A stretch of 64,000 nt of DNA from Planococcus shenhongbingii (GTDB lineage: Bacteria > Bacillota > Bacilli > Bacillales_A > Planococcaceae), in the NCBI RefSeq assembly GCF_030413635.1, contig NZ_CP129235.1, positions 3,658,001 to 3,722,000 of the forward strand, given 5' to 3'. Under the pieces are notes generated by a model, which ran no database searches, was not told the DNA's origin, and saw only the letters and a list, made by a program, of their open reading frames with translations. Position 1 is the stretch's first letter; every line of letters begins with the position of its first letter. Shown in pieces: positions 26,362-34,922 of this stretch. A program made the translations under genes and the position numbers.

Positions 26362-26410
26362 AAAAAGGAAGAGGCGAAGCCACACTTCAGGGCTCCGCCT
26401 CTTCCTTTTT
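26362..26410 (+). terminator. Terminator of the meta-cleavage plus-strand operon
   Basis: A 20-bp stem (AAAAAGGAAGAGGCGAAGCC with one mismatch in the return arm) and a 9-base loop, ending in a T tract. Confidence 0.9.
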
Positions 26411-26482
26411 CTCTATATTATTTTAGGTGCATGTCCAGTTTCTTCCTATTAAAGCACCCTAGCCTTATCATTAACTATTCTT

Positions 26483-27493
26483 TTATACTTTTTTTCTTCT
26501 TTGCCCAAGTAAGAACATGATAACTCCAAAAGCGACTGCGATGCTGACCCAGACCCACATCGGAATGTCGCCACCTTCAACAACCGCTGTTGGATTTATG
26601 ACTTCAGCATATTCTTCAACTTCCTCAGTTGAAATCTCGAAAGGTTCCTCTACTTCAATCACTTGATCGCCGGCCTGGCCGTTTGCCACTAAGGTGTAGC
26701 TGCCATCTTTAAGTTCCTCATGGTTCCAGGCAGCCGGAAAACGGATTTTCGATTTCGGAGCCATATTGAATGTCGTGACAGTACCATCGAAAAGTGCTGT
26801 TCCTGTATGATCCAAAACCGAATAAGTCCACTCAATGTTCCCTTGGATCAAATGCGCATCATTAATGACCTCTAAATACACTTGCGCAGTAGGCGCAGTA
26901 AATCCGGCTTTTCCTGTTGAAAAATCCGGTTCCGCGTTGGTCGGCAGGTTCAATTGGATGGCAAACACATGAGCCGTTTCTGTATCAATGGTAAATGTCG
27001 CTTCATCTTTTCCAGCTTCGCCCTCCGCTTCTTTTGTGTCCGTGAGCTGGATAATTTTAATGCCGCCGAGCAAAGTTTGCCCATCTATGTCTGGAACAGT
27101 CACTTGGACCGGTAAATCAACTGACTCCAATGCTGGAATCGTGACCATTTCTTCCGTTTCCATATGGTCAGCCAACCGTACTGCATCATCCAACAATGTA
27201 GTACCTTCGGATTCTGTTTCCAGCTGATACAAAATACCTCCTGTCGGGCTTGTATAAGCATTAGCCTTTTCAACCCGAACATCTATTGGAGTTTCTTCAT
27301 TGTTTCTTAAGCGCAAGTGCATGGTCACCTGTTCATCCGGCAAGACATCTACATCAAAATACCCTTTCGTTTCCATTACTTGGTTTTCCGGATAAATCGG
27401 TTCCACCTCCAGTGAAGAAGTTGGTTCAGCAGCTAAAGTAATGGTCGGTACGAAAAAGAGAAAAGCAAGTGTAGCTAAAATAGGTTTAAACAT
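26483..27493 (-). CDS. WxL-interacting protein (DUF916/DUF3324 type), membrane-anchored
   Basis: The protein of about 336 residues has a signal peptide (MFKPILATLAFLFF...TLAAEP), two beta-rich domains matching the WxLIP pattern (LEVEPIYPENQ early, then VTVPDIDGQTLLGGIKI, then NDAHLIQGNIEW), and a C-terminal membrane helix with a QRRKKV tail. WxLIP proteins hold WxL proteins on the Gram-positive cell surface. AGGAGGT precedes ATG 27493, so the longer frame to 27571 is rejected. It is second in an operon after the WxL protein, 90 bases downstream. Confidence 0.83.
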   Translation of the reverse strand: MFKPILATLAFLFFVPTITLAAEPTSSLEVEPIYPENQVMETKGYFDVDVLPDEQVTMHLRLRNNEETPIDVRVEKANAYTSPTGGILYQLETESEGTTLLDDAVRLADHMETEEMVTIPALESVDLPVQVTVPDIDGQTLLGGIKIIQLTDTKEAEGEAGKDEATFTIDTETAHVFAIQLNLPTNAEPDFSTGKAGFTAPTAQVYLEVINDAHLIQGNIEWTYSVLDHTGTALFDGTVTTFNMAPKSKIRFPAAWNHEELKDGSYTLVANGQAGDQVIEVEEPFEISTEEVEEYAEVINPTAVVEGGDIPMWVWVSIAVAFGVIMFLLGQRRKKV

Positions 27494-27583
27494 AAAATAC
27501 CTCCTGATCGGATTATAAAATACCTTCTTTTTAAAAATTAAAAAAACCACGTCATTAAGACATGGTATCAAGTTTAATGCTCA

Positions 27584-28162
27584 TTAAGGTCCAGCGACAA
27601 TGGAAACAGTTACAGTAGAAGTATAATCACCTGCCAATACGTCTTTTGGCAATACATTCACTGATAAATCCATAGCAGAAACATCAAAAGTTCCCATTCC
27701 GCCATCTTTCGCAGCAGAAAGTACTCTTATATCTGTCACACCAATATTTCCACCTGCTGTTGTAATTGTTCTGGGATCTGAGGAACCTAAAGCGCCTACC
27801 GCTTTTGTTACAGTAGGAGCTGAAAGACTTAACGCATCAGTAGTTAATGTTCGGCCAAGGACTTTATCTTCAAATTGGCTAGCCTTAACTGTAACGTTCC
27901 AGCCAGCGCCCGTACCTCTAGCATCTGTAACTGTAAAGCCGTTGATTGCAGCTCCGGTCATTACCTGATCTTTACCATTTAAGGCAAAAGGTGTGGTAAA
28001 TGAAGTCGCTGATATTTCACTAAATACCGGATTGGTTGTTCCAGTAATATTCGTTGTAATATCTTTTGTTACCGGTGAAGCCATAGCTCCAGAAGCTACT
28101 CCTGTTGTCAGCAAAGCAACAACTGCAATTCCTGTTGCGAATTTCTTAAATACTGTAGTCAT
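27584..28162 (-). CDS. Small WxL-domain surface protein
   Basis: The 192-residue protein has a signal peptide (MTTVFKKFATGIAVVALL...GAMA). It has the first WxL-type motif in GAGWNVTVKAS and the distal YxxTVTV motif at its end (GDYTSTVTVSIVAGP), so it is essentially a single WxL domain that binds peptidoglycan non-covalently. GGGAGG lies eight bases from ATG 28162. The leader upstream contains a c-di-GMP-I riboswitch candidate. It pairs with the WxLIP gene downstream. The bound target or adhesion role is unknown. Confidence 0.82.
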   Translation of the reverse strand: MTTVFKKFATGIAVVALLTTGVASGAMASPVTKDITTNITGTTNPVFSEISATSFTTPFALNGKDQVMTGAAINGFTVTDARGTGAGWNVTVKASQFEDKVLGRTLTTDALSLSAPTVTKAVGALGSSDPRTITTAGGNIGVTDIRVLSAAKDGGMGTFDVSAMDLSVNVLPKDVLAGDYTSTVTVSIVAGP

Positions 28163-28170
28163 TATTTTTT

Positions 28171-28190
28171 CCTCCCAAGTTGCGGGTAGG
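28171..28190 (-). promoter_or_regulatory. Hairpin that could hide the WxL ribosome binding site
   Basis: On the minus strand CCTACCC can pair with GGGAGG across a 7-base loop (six pairs with one A bulge). This covers the Shine-Dalgarno sequence of the WxL gene. It lies about 45 bases after the riboswitch aptamer, so it is a candidate expression platform acting on translation. Confidence 0.45.
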
Positions 28191-28236
28191 GTTAGTGGAT
28201 CTATTAAAATGAGGACAATTCTCTTCACTCTTCAAT

Positions 28237-28319
28237 CTTATTAACCTAGCCGTCATAATTTGTAAAACCGTAAACCTGTAGCTTTGCGCCAATATCTTTC
28301 GACATCTTTGTTTTATAAG
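28237..28319 (-). ncRNA. Cyclic-di-GMP-I (GEMM) riboswitch aptamer candidate
   Basis: Read on the minus strand, the segment has the order expected of GEMM-I. There is an ACAAAG strand, a stem closed by a GAAA tetraloop (TCGAAAGA), the conserved GGCGCAAAGCTACAGG, a second hairpin, and then ATGACGGCTAGGTT. A short P1 (CTTAT/ATAAG) closes the ends. These are the hallmark conserved blocks of the aptamer, including GCAAAGC after the tetraloop hairpin. It heads the WxL/WxLIP transcript and lies beside genes that make and degrade c-di-GMP. A covariance-model search would settle it. Confidence 0.75.
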
Positions 28320-29142
28320 TAAAGAAGGGTATTTCTCTATCTATGGACCAACAATCTTTCACTCACTTTTACTACTATATAGTATTGTCAGGTAAAAAAT
28401 ACTCGACTTAATAACTATTTTTAACAATTTTATATGAAATAATAAGCTTTTTAAGTACCTAATAACTATTTTTTATTAAGTTTACTTTTTAGTATATCTA
28501 TTCTAAATTATCTTATAATAATAAAATTTACTCGTACTTAAATTACCTGCAGAATTTAAAAATAAATTTAACCGACAGTTCATTTACATTAAATACTTAA
28601 ATTTACTATCAAAGTGAATGATGATTCTCCAGCTTAAAAATCCAAAAATGCTAAAACCTTAATGAACATTCTTTTTCTTCAGTTCCATTCCTCATGAATT
28701 ATTTCTTGTTCTCCCTTGTTTCATTCAACTGAGCAGCTGTTTCGTCATTTCAATCCGCATAACTGTATAACTCCTATGGTTCTTTAACTTCTCCGTCTCT
28801 TCTATAGATCATAAAACTAGACCTGCAGGATACGTTTAGCTTTTCTATCGGATGATGGTCGAACAAGAAGAGCAGAATCATATTCAAAAGAATATTTTAA
28901 GAAAGGTAAAATCAAATATGGAAGCTTATATAAAATATTAAAAATTCTATACTTATAAACTATTGATTAATTAGCATAAAAATACAATAATGGTATCTTT
29001 TTTAATATATAGTTAAAAATACCTATTTAATTATATGGTAGTTTGTCCTACAATGCTGTTATCTCGATTTCATTTATTAGGTATAAACATCCTATATATC
29101 TTTTACAAGAAATTCTGCCGACAAAAATGAGGAGGAAGGAAA
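28320..29142. other. AT-rich intergenic region, 823 bases
   Basis: This separates the riboswitch-led WxL operon from the divergent GGDEF-EAL gene. It is very AT-rich with many A/T runs. No coding frame, strong terminator or second GEMM-like block was recognised. Promoters for both directions should lie here but could not be assigned with confidence. Confidence 0.5.
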
Positions 29143-31188
29143 GTGGAATCACCCGTTACAATATTTCAAAAAGCTATCCCTACTTGCAAAGAACCTCTTC
29201 TTGTGGTCAATGAAAATGGGATGATTACACAGATGAATCAGGCCTGGATCAATCTCTGCATCCATTGCCAGCTATCAAAAAACTTATGGAATATCGAAGA
29301 AAACTTCTTTTCGTACTTATTGGAAGTTAATAAGCACGAAGAAGTGAAAATGATAAAAAATGTTTTAGACAAGAAACTAAAAGATGGAAAGCAGATCATT
29401 CAACTGCCTCTTAAAAATGGTCATGTTGAAGAATTTTCTGTTTATGTATGTTCTTCTCACTCTCAGAACACTTCCCTTAAAGAAGTGATTCTGACTTTTA
29501 CTCCACTGAATAATGAGGCGTTGAAACATGTTGCTATAGAAAGTGTTTTGGAGAACATATCCGAAGGTTTCTTTTTAGTGGATTCTCATTTTAACATCAC
29601 ATACACAAACAGAAAGATTGAAGAACTGTTTGACTGTACACGCGAGAATATTATTGGAAAGTCCTTGTGGGAAGCTCTTCCGGAAACAGAAGAAGTAGAA
29701 AAACTCTTTAATGAGTATTCCACCAGGATGTTTGATTCCACAGATCACGTTTTCGACTATTTCCATGAACCCTCGGCACAACAGTTAAACATCAAATTTT
29801 CGCTTCAGGTCAATGGGAACACTGAAATTTACATTTCAGAAGCCAGTGAACATACCGCTGATCAAAACAATGAGCCGGAACTGACGAAAGTGGATCTCTT
29901 AACCGGATTGCCGCATCAGGAGGAGCTATGGAAATTTGCAGTTTCTCTCCAGAAACAAAACAAAGAATTCGCCTTGTTTTTTGTTAATTTGATTAATTTC
30001 AAAGCAATCAACGCCCTTTACGATTATGAAAACGGGGACCGATTAATAAAAAATGCTGCGAAAAGGCTAAATGAATTAGCCGGTTCTTCGATTGTTGTCG
30101 GCCGGCAACACAGCGATAATTTCATCGTTATTCGCGAGAATACGAATGACGAATCCATCACGCAATTTTCAAATCGGATTGCAGAGAAATTCAGCAGAAC
30201 ATTTTTATTAGAGAAATTTCAATCGGTTAGTATAAGTGCAAGCATCGGTATTTCCCAATATCCCTCTGACTCAAAAAACATCGGGGATCTTATACTGTTT
30301 GCAGAAACGGCCATGTCAGAGGCTAAAAAGGTTCAGGAAACTGCCTATCGGCTCTTTCATCCGCGAATGAATTCCGGCAATCGGCGGGAACTTGAAATCC
30401 AGGAGGCGCTTATCAATGGAAATTACAAATCCGATTTCTATTTTACGTTACAGCCTCAGATTGACGTCCTTACCGGAGCCATCGCTGGAATGGAAGTGTT
30501 ATCCCGATGGAATCATCCGCGTTACGGAGAACTCTCCCCTCTTGAATTTATCGAAATAGCAGAACAGTCTGGCGCAATTGAATCTTTGACCTATCATTTA
30601 CTCAAGAAAGTTTTTTCGAAAATAAAGGATTGGAAACTTCAGTATGGCTGGAAACTTAAAACAGCTATCAATATAACCCCCTCCCTTTTATCGAGTCCTA
30701 CGTTCTTTAATGATTTCATAGAAATGATGGACCTTTATGGCATTGAATCCCAATGGATCGAAATTGAAATTACCGAACAAGTTGAACTGACTTATTCTAA
30801 GCAAATCCTCGAAAATCTGCTACTCTGCAGGGAACGGGGTATTTCCATAGCAATAGATGATTTCGGCACAGGATACTCAATGATTGCTTATTTAACCCAG
30901 TTTCCTATCGACAAGATTAAAATCGACAAGTTTTTCATCGAAGGGATCGGGCAGGACGCTAAAGCTGAAGCGATATTAATTGCCTTGATCAACCTGGCTA
31001 AAAGCATCGGCTGTGACTTGCTGGCAGAAGGCGTGGAACGGAAAGAAGAAGCAGAGTTTCTAAAAAGCCATGGCTGTACAATATTCCAAGGCTACCTTTT
31101 TGACAAACCCTTAAAACCGGATAAATTTGAAAGGAAATATTTGCAGAAAGAAAGATATTTTACTTTGAATAGAAAAGTTGTTTCTTAA
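29143..31188 (+). CDS. PAS-PAS-GGDEF(degenerate)-EAL protein, predicted c-di-GMP phosphodiesterase
   Basis: The 681-residue cytosolic protein has two PAS-like sensor regions (about 10-115 and 120-235), a GGDEF domain (about 245-405) and an EAL domain (about 415-670). The GGDEF signature is replaced by GRQHSDNF, so cyclase activity is unlikely. The EAL domain keeps GMEVLSRW, the EIEITEQ segment, AIDDFGTGYS and LAEGVER...IFQGY, so hydrolysis of c-di-GMP is expected. The GTG start follows GAGGAGGAAGG. It is divergent from the riboswitch-led WxL operon. Confidence 0.9.
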   Translation: MESPVTIFQKAIPTCKEPLLVVNENGMITQMNQAWINLCIHCQLSKNLWNIEENFFSYLLEVNKHEEVKMIKNVLDKKLKDGKQIIQLPLKNGHVEEFSVYVCSSHSQNTSLKEVILTFTPLNNEALKHVAIESVLENISEGFFLVDSHFNITYTNRKIEELFDCTRENIIGKSLWEALPETEEVEKLFNEYSTRMFDSTDHVFDYFHEPSAQQLNIKFSLQVNGNTEIYISEASEHTADQNNEPELTKVDLLTGLPHQEELWKFAVSLQKQNKEFALFFVNLINFKAINALYDYENGDRLIKNAAKRLNELAGSSIVVGRQHSDNFIVIRENTNDESITQFSNRIAEKFSRTFLLEKFQSVSISASIGISQYPSDSKNIGDLILFAETAMSEAKKVQETAYRLFHPRMNSGNRRELEIQEALINGNYKSDFYFTLQPQIDVLTGAIAGMEVLSRWNHPRYGELSPLEFIEIAEQSGAIESLTYHLLKKVFSKIKDWKLQYGWKLKTAINITPSLLSSPTFFNDFIEMMDLYGIESQWIEIEITEQVELTYSKQILENLLLCRERGISIAIDDFGTGYSMIAYLTQFPIDKIKIDKFFIEGIGQDAKAEAILIALINLAKSIGCDLLAEGVERKEEAEFLKSHGCTIFQGYLFDKPLKPDKFERKYLQKERYFTLNRKVVS

Positions 31189-31297
31189 TGAAATGTTTTA
31201 TTATCATTACCGGTTTAAAATGAATCTGTAATATTTTTATACCTGAATAAAGCGGATTTTTATACTACCCAATCACATCAAGAATGAGGAAAACTTT

Positions 31298-31714
31298 ATG
31301 ATTCTATTTAAAAGAACACCTTTGTTGACCGATAAAGATAAAATCCATTTGAAACAGTTAGTTGGAAAGACAGTAGAAGCCATGCTGCAATCCAAAGAAG
31401 AGACTCTTTATATAATGGAAAAATATGAGTTAGTATTCATTTGTTCTTGGGAGGGAGAATATATTGACTGCTCCCTTTACCATCGTTCCTCTATCAATGT
31501 ATTCAAAAGCGGAAAAATCGGATTTCAAAAAGAACCTATTTTTACAGAGAAAAGATATTTTCATAAAAAGAATGATACTCTTATCTATTTGGATAAAAAC
31601 CAACTTATGGAATTCCCCCCGAGAAACCTGGAAGCTTTTTATTACACTTGTGAATTGGTCCAAAATTTTGAAATCGAAGTCAATTCTGTGTACGACTACA
31701 CATGCGTGTGGTGA
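31298..31714 (+). CDS. Hypothetical protein, 138 residues
   Basis: I do not recognise this family. The protein is soluble, with no signal peptide or membrane segment, and rich in Lys, Phe and Tyr. GAGGA lies 7-8 bases before the ATG, so it is probably translated. It lies 109 bases after the GGDEF-EAL gene and 106 before the RsbQ-like gene, on the same strand, and could belong to the local c-di-GMP signalling group. No function is assigned. Confidence 0.6.
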   Translation: MILFKRTPLLTDKDKIHLKQLVGKTVEAMLQSKEETLYIMEKYELVFICSWEGEYIDCSLYHRSSINVFKSGKIGFQKEPIFTEKRYFHKKNDTLIYLDKNQLMEFPPRNLEAFYYTCELVQNFEIEVNSVYDYTCVW

Positions 31715-31820
31715 TAAATGAATATTTATCGACTGCGGAGTTGTGAAAGAATGTATATTGCATTCATGTACATAGCAATAAAAGAGAACAAGTAAAATTT
31801 TAGAAGCAGGTGTTTGGAGA

Positions 31821-32633
31821 ATGAATAGCCAAGTATTAAAACGCAATAATGTATCCATAATTGGAGAAGGAGAAAAAACCATCGTTTTCGGACATGGACT
31901 CGGCTGTGACCAGTTGGTCTGGAGAAAGATCAGCCAGGCATTTAAAGATGAGTACCGATTGGTCTTCTTCGATTATGTAGGATCAGGCCAAAGCGACAAA
32001 GAGCAGTACTCATATGATCGATACAGCACGCTTTACGGATACCAGCAGGATTTGCTGGAAGTGTGCGATGCCTTGGAACTGGAAAGCATTATTTTCATTG
32101 GCCACTCGGTAAGCAGCATGATTGGAGCCTTAGCATCAATCGAACGGCCCGGATTGATTGAAAAACTGATCATGATTGGTCCATCACCACACTTCTTGAA
32201 CAAACCCGGTTATCATGGCGGGTTTGAAAAAGAAGACATTGACGAATTGCTGAATATGATGGAAATCAATTACAAAGAATGGGCTAAGTACTTAGCTCCA
32301 ATAGCGATGCAGAATTCTGAACGTCCAGAACTCACCTCTGAATTTGAAGCGGTTCTCAGTGCAAACGATCCGATGATCATACGGCAATTCGCTGAAGTCA
32401 CTTTCACTTCCGATTTGCGGAGCATCTTACCCGATATAAAGGCCACTACATTAATTTTACAGCCTCAATTCGATGCGCTTGTCCCTTTGGAAATTGGTAA
32501 TTATATTCACAAAGAAATTGCAGATAGCCATTTAGTTGTCATGGATGCTGCGGGACATAATCCGCATATAAGCGATGCAAAAGAAACAATCAGGCATATC
32601 CTTGCTTTCTTGACGAGTCAGAAAGGATTATAG
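31821..32633 (+). CDS. RsbQ-like alpha/beta hydrolase
   Basis: The 270-residue protein aligns along its length with RsbQ of Bacillus subtilis. It has FGHGLGCDQLVWRKI and FFDYVGSGQSD, and the triad S96 (GHSVSSM), D218 and H246 (AAGHNPH), nearly the same numbering. RsbQ makes or delivers a small hydrophobic ligand for the PAS domain of the phosphatase RsbP in energy stress. Here the next gene, 3 bases downstream, encodes a PAS-GGDEF protein instead, so the partner is probably a diguanylate cyclase. Confidence 0.88.
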   Translation: MNSQVLKRNNVSIIGEGEKTIVFGHGLGCDQLVWRKISQAFKDEYRLVFFDYVGSGQSDKEQYSYDRYSTLYGYQQDLLEVCDALELESIIFIGHSVSSMIGALASIERPGLIEKLIMIGPSPHFLNKPGYHGGFEKEDIDELLNMMEINYKEWAKYLAPIAMQNSERPELTSEFEAVLSANDPMIIRQFAEVTFTSDLRSILPDIKATTLILQPQFDALVPLEIGNYIHKEIADSHLVVMDAAGHNPHISDAKETIRHILAFLTSQKGL

Positions 32634-32636
32634 ATT

Positions 32637-33599
32637 GTGGATGAAAAACTCAATATGGCAGCAGGCGGTTATTTGGCCATCGACTCGAGGCTTCGGATTA
32701 TCGAAATGAATCAGACGCTGAAAGAATTGCTTGAGATCGATGATACGCCGAAGCATATGCACGAAGTGCTGACTGTCCCTTCAAGAATCTTTTTTCAGAC
32801 TTATTTCAATCCATCTATACACATGCACAAAAAGGTCAATGAAATGTATTTGACTCTCAAAAGTAAAAGCGGAAAAATTCCCGTATTGATGAATACAGTT
32901 GAAAGAGATGGGCTTTATCAATGTATTCTTTTGCCGATGACCATTAGAGAAGAATATGAGAAAGAGCTTCTCCTTGCAAAGCGGAATGCTGAAAAATTTA
33001 CTCAAGAAGCGACCGCTGCATATGAACAGTTGCAACAGCTGTTGCAGAATGTTGAAAGAAAACAACTCGAACTGGAAGCCTTAAATGAGCAGCTGCTTGT
33101 TTTGGCAATGACGGATTCACTAACCGGTTTAAAAAACCGGCGATATTTGGATGAAAATCTGGATACTTTAATTGCAGAGTTACGTGGAAACGGCCAATTC
33201 TTAGCCGTACTTTTATTGGACATTGATCATTTTAAATCGATAAACGATACATATGGGCATGCTATTGGCGATGCTGTGCTGCGGGAATTAGCATGGAAAC
33301 TGCAAGAAAAAGTGCCAACGCCAGGAGTTGTCATTCGTTTAGGAGGAGAAGAGTTTGTGGTTATCCTCCCAGGTAACGATGGTTTCCAAGCTGCGGATTT
33401 GGCTGAGAATCTTCGCAGCTCCCTGGAAAAGAGTCCGTGGGACCATGTCAATATGACGATAAGTATTGGAGGGGCCTTACTGGAACCGGCAGACAATGCT
33501 CTCTCTCTATTGAAAAAAGCGGATCAAGCTCTTTATGGTGCAAAAGAATCAGGAAGAAACCGGGTTCTATTCCATTCAGGCATTCTGTCTGCGCAATAG
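32637..33599 (+). CDS. PAS-GGDEF diguanylate cyclase, putative RsbQ partner
   Basis: The 320-residue protein has an RsbP-like PAS domain (about 5-110), a coiled coil (about 112-155, EEYEKELLLAKRNAEKFTQE onward) and a complete GGDEF domain (about 156-318) with LLLDIDHFKSINDTYGH and an intact RLGGEEFVV active site. No RxxD inhibitory site is evident before GGEEF. It should make c-di-GMP from GTP. The GTG start is 3 bases after the rsbQ-like stop, with AAAGGA upstream, so the two are one transcript. Confidence 0.92.
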   Translation: MDEKLNMAAGGYLAIDSRLRIIEMNQTLKELLEIDDTPKHMHEVLTVPSRIFFQTYFNPSIHMHKKVNEMYLTLKSKSGKIPVLMNTVERDGLYQCILLPMTIREEYEKELLLAKRNAEKFTQEATAAYEQLQQLLQNVERKQLELEALNEQLLVLAMTDSLTGLKNRRYLDENLDTLIAELRGNGQFLAVLLLDIDHFKSINDTYGHAIGDAVLRELAWKLQEKVPTPGVVIRLGGEEFVVILPGNDGFQAADLAENLRSSLEKSPWDHVNMTISIGGALLEPADNALSLLKKADQALYGAKESGRNRVLFHSGILSAQ

Positions 33600-33601
33600 A
33601 C

Positions 33602-33643
33602 AAAAAAGGCTGCGAATTCATTATTGAATTCGCAGCCTTTTTT
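33602..33643. terminator. Terminator after the RsbQ-GGDEF pair
   Basis: A perfect 19-bp stem (AAAAAAGGCTGCGAATTCA) with a TTAT loop and T tracts in both directions. It lies between converging genes. Confidence 0.93.
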
Positions 33644-33675
33644 TAATTAAATTTTTTAAAGAAGTTTCCTTCAGC

Positions 33676-34122
33676 TTAATGCGAAGAAGTTGTAGCATGT
33701 GCGTCTTTTTCTGGGAAAACATTGCGGTCCAGATATTTATGGAAGAACCATTCTCCCGCACCGATGACGATGGCAGAAATAAGAGCGGCTTGCACGATGT
33801 CTTCGCTGTTGTTGATCAGCGCATCACCCATCAGCCAAATTACTAGGAAAGAAAGGACGATGTCTGCAATAGTTGCCATCGTGTTTCTTTTTTTATGGTT
33901 TTCGTGGTTATTGGCATGAGTGTTTCCTGCATGGCCATGTGCCGTCTGGTTCCCGGTTTTCCGGAAAACCATCAAGTCTCCCAACGCATAAGCAAGCAGA
34001 GTCAGCACCAAGCTGATCAATAATGTATCTCCGAACTCGACATCATAGATTCCGGTCAAAATAATGGAAAGGACGACCGCAATCATAACAAATTTAATAA
34101 TAAGGGCTTTTAAATGATTCAT
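33676..34122 (-). CDS. DUF2512-like membrane protein
   Basis: The 148-residue protein has about four membrane helices (residues 8-28, 32-50, 82-100, 105-125), split by a His/Asn-rich loop (GHAGNTHANNHENHKKRN). It resembles DUF2512 (YndM-like) proteins of Bacillales, of unknown function. AAAGGAGG precedes the ATG. It stands alone on the minus strand. Confidence 0.7.
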   Translation of the reverse strand: MNHLKALIIKFVMIAVVLSIILTGIYDVEFGDTLLISLVLTLLAYALGDLMVFRKTGNQTAHGHAGNTHANNHENHKKRNTMATIADIVLSFLVIWLMGDALINNSEDIVQAALISAIVIGAGEWFFHKYLDRNVFPEKDAHATTSSH

Positions 34123-34321
34123 TGCTTTTCCTCCTTTTGATTTGTAGGTTCAATAAATATATACCCGACAATAAAAAGGGTTAATCGTAATTACATTAAA
34201 AAATGTATAATACAAGAAAAAATCACATAATATACATGGCTTGTATAAGCAAAGATGTGGAATTCGCCTCTCTGTTAAAGCCGCTCAGCAGTACAGAAAC
34301 GGCAAATAGCCTCGCTGCATT

Positions 34322-34618
34322 TTATGTAAAATCCACTTTTTCAAAATGCTCTACTATGGGAAACGGATCATAAAAATGATGCAATAATTGTTTCCATTCC
34401 AGGTATCCTGCCGATTGCCTAAAACCAACCGTATGGTCTTCTAATCTTTCCCATTCCACTAACAGCAAATATTTCCCTTCCACTTCCATGCATCGCTGCA
34501 GCTCATGGGACAGATACCCTTTCATCGAAGAAATAATAACAGATGCCTGTCGAAAAGCCTCTTCATACTCTTTCTCCATTCCCGGTTTCACGTAAAGTGC
34601 TGCAGCTTCTAAAATCAT
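34322..34618 (-). CDS. Antibiotic biosynthesis monooxygenase (ABM) fold protein
   Basis: The 98-residue protein starts MILEAAALYVKPGMEKEYEE, a typical dimeric ferredoxin-like ABM domain, with VEWERLEDHTVGFRQSAGY later. The family includes small oxygenases and haem- or quinol-modifying enzymes, and many members have no known substrate. GGAGGGATTGC before ATG 34618 sets the start, shorter than the frame to 34642. It stands alone. Confidence 0.78.
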   Translation of the reverse strand: MILEAAALYVKPGMEKEYEEAFRQASVIISSMKGYLSHELQRCMEVEGKYLLLVEWERLEDHTVGFRQSAGYLEWKQLLHHFYDPFPIVEHFEKVDFT

Positions 34619-34789
34619 GCAATCCCTCCTATATTCAATCAACTCACTTGGTTTTTAACTTTAGCATTCGCGGCAGTGAAATTGCAAAAAAAATACCCCT
34701 CATAACGAGTGGGTTTATGTCTTGCTTTTTATTGATATAGCTATGCTGCATAAAGGATTTCCAGCCATAAAAGCCAAGGTCAAAATACA

Positions 34790-34818
34790 TTGAAATAAAC
34801 GAAAATTTATGGTAAATT
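34790..34818 (+). promoter_or_regulatory. Candidate sigma-A promoter of helD
   Basis: TTGAAA (34790-34795), a 17-base spacer and TAAATT (34813-34818) fit a sigma-A promoter, 105 bases before the helD start. This is a by-eye assignment. Confidence 0.45.
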
Positions 34819-34922
34819 TATATAGATATACACCAAAAATCATCAATGGTTATACTATCCCTACATTAAATTATATCTTACGATTTTTGATTTGTCAAAC
34901 CGACTTTTAAGGAGTGTTTGCT

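Noticed and set aside
31464..31721. An 85-codon frame overlapping the hypothetical gene at 31298-31714
   Set aside because: It is a different frame of the same DNA with no ribosome binding site. The 138-residue frame has one and is preferred.
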